From Synechococcus sp. UW140 (GTDB lineage: Bacteria > Cyanobacteriota > Cyanobacteriia > PCC-6307 > Cyanobiaceae), in the NCBI GenBank assembly GCA_945878795.1, contig CAMDWF010000162.1:1-5793 (forward strand): a stretch of 5,793 bases of DNA, written 5' to 3'. Made by a program: the position numbers and the translations under genes. The notes under the pieces are model-generated. The model worked only from the letters and a program-made list of their open reading frames with translations. It had not been told where the DNA came from and did not search any database. Positions 4,983-5,793 of this stretch are shown piece after piece (the stretch's first letter is position 1; every line of letters starts with the position of its first letter).

Positions 4983-5793
4983 TGCGCCTTGCCCTGGCCC
5001 AGCTCAATGCCCTGGTGGGGGACCTGGAGGGCAATGGCGATCGCCTGCTGGCCGCCTGCCACCAAGCCGCCGCCGCTGGCGCCGACCTGGTGGTCAGCTC
5101 CGAGTTATCGCTCTGGGGCTACCCGCCCCGGGACCTGCTGCTGCAAACGGCCCTGGTCGAAAAGCAATCTGTGGTGTTGGAGCGGCTGGCGGCGGCGATG
5201 CCCGCCGGAGTGGGGCTTTTGCTGGGGATCGCCGAAGCCACCCTGGAGCCGGGTTGGCCCAGCCTCTACAACGCCGTCGCCCTGGTCGAACCAGCCGGCT
5301 GGCGGGTGGTGGGCCGCAAACGCTTGTTGCCCAGTTACGACGTCTTTGATGAGCGCCGCTATTTCCGGCCCGGCCAGGAAGCGGCGGTGCTCCAGCTTGA
5401 GCGGGGCGGCCGACTTTGGCGCCTGGGGCTGACTATCTGCGAAGACCTCTGGGTGGAGGACGATCTCCATGGTCAGCGCCTGGCCGGTGCCGATCCGGTG
5501 GCCGACCTGGGGGCGGCGGCAATCGACCTGCTGCTCAATCTCTCCGCCTCGCCCTTTGGCCAGGGCAAAGGGGCCGTGCGGCGCCGGCTGGCGGCCCGGG
5601 CTGCCGCCCGCCTGGCGGTGCCGGTGGTCTACGTCAACCAGATCGGTGGCAACGACGAACTCGTCTTTGATGGCGCCAGCTTTGTGGTTAACGCCGCCGG
5701 GGGCGTGGAATTGCAGCTGCCCTGCGCCGCCGAAGCCGTGGCCTGCTGGCAGGCGGGACCCCAGGCCCTCCACCCGGTTTCGTCCCTGCAGGC
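4982..5793 (+). CDS. nadE: Glutamine-dependent NAD(+) synthetase, N-terminal 270 residues (runs off right edge)
   Basis: The frame is open from the ATG at 4982 to the right edge. The visible part is the nitrilase-like glutaminase domain, which frees ammonia from glutamine for amidation of nicotinate adenine dinucleotide to NAD by the synthetase domain, here outside the window. The Glu-Lys-Cys triad is complete: Glu41 (SSELSLWGYPPRD), Lys113 (GRKRLLPSYDVFDERRYF) and Cys153 (TICEDLW). Further conserved segments are NLSASPF (186-192) and VVYVNQIGGNDELVFDG (215-231). Glutamine-dependent NadE enzymes of this type usually have about 550-600 residues, so about half is seen. The start is fixed by MRLALAQLNALVGDLEGN, typical of the domain's first strand and helix, and by the one-base TGATG overlap with nadD. 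Together the two genes supply the last two steps of NAD synthesis. Confidence 0.95.
   Translation, partial: MRLALAQLNALVGDLEGNGDRLLAACHQAAAAGADLVVSSELSLWGYPPRDLLLQTALVEKQSVVLERLAAAMPAGVGLLLGIAEATLEPGWPSLYNAVALVEPAGWRVVGRKRLLPSYDVFDERRYFRPGQEAAVLQLERGGRLWRLGLTICEDLWVEDDLHGQRLAGADPVADLGAAAIDLLLNLSASPFGQGKGAVRRRLAARAAARLAVPVVYVNQIGGNDELVFDGASFVVNAAGGVELQLPCAAEAVACWQAGPQALHPVSSLQ
5037..5044. repeat. HIP1 octamer (GCGATCGC)
   Basis: A second perfect HIP1 copy, here within the 10-base form GGCGATCGCC (5036-5045), in the 5' part of nadE. None occurs in the low-GC left part (1-1541), which fits a foreign origin for that segment but is weak evidence over so short a length. Confidence 0.75.

Noticed and set aside
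4369..5349. 326-residue plus-strand frame across nadD and nadE
   Set aside because: It is the alternative frame of two clear enzymes and is rich in Pro, Trp, Cys and Arg, with no motif.

Overview
The window looks like a piece of cyanobacterial chromosome, most likely from a GC-rich picocyanobacterium of the Synechococcus/Cyanobium type. The evidence is the very GC-rich coding sequence on the right (about 70% in a sampled line), two copies of the HIP1 octamer GCGATCGC typical of many cyanobacteria, a near absence of Shine-Dalgarno sites, and the particular sequence style of the NadD and NadE proteins. The genus is an inference.

Two parts differ in composition. The left part (1 to about 1300) is much less GC-rich: about 41% over bases 1-240 and about 50% inside the nuclease gene. 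It carries two genes on the minus strand: a complete Mrr-type restriction endonuclease (400-1251) and, downstream of it, the N-terminal 82 codons of an uncharacterised protein that runs off the left edge (1-247). It reads as an acquired, defence-type segment. The 290-bp stretch between it and the next gene holds a long, nearly perfect inverted repeat (1409-1440), a second smaller dyad (1492-1510) and a pair of direct repeats 31 bp apart upstream of the nuclease gene.

The right part (1542 to the end) looks like core genome. pepP (Xaa-Pro aminopeptidase, minus strand, 1542-2888) is transcribed divergently from a tight plus-strand group: an Era-like GTPase with a DUF697-like C-terminus (3009-4355), nadD (4359-4982) and nadE (4982 to beyond the right edge). 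The GTPase and nadD are separated by 3 bp, and nadD and nadE overlap by one base in TGATG, so the three are probably co-transcribed and translationally coupled. NadD makes nicotinate adenine dinucleotide from nicotinate mononucleotide and ATP. NadE amidates that product to NAD with glutamine-derived ammonia. They are therefore consecutive, final steps of NAD synthesis. The GTPase has no known role in that pathway.

The least ordinary items are the uncharacterised gene paired with mrr, the strong palindrome next to the composition boundary, and a short GC-rich palindromic repeat. That repeat occurs both in the pepP/GTPase promoter region and, expanded in frame, inside nadD. No RNA gene, CRISPR array, transposase or integrase was found.
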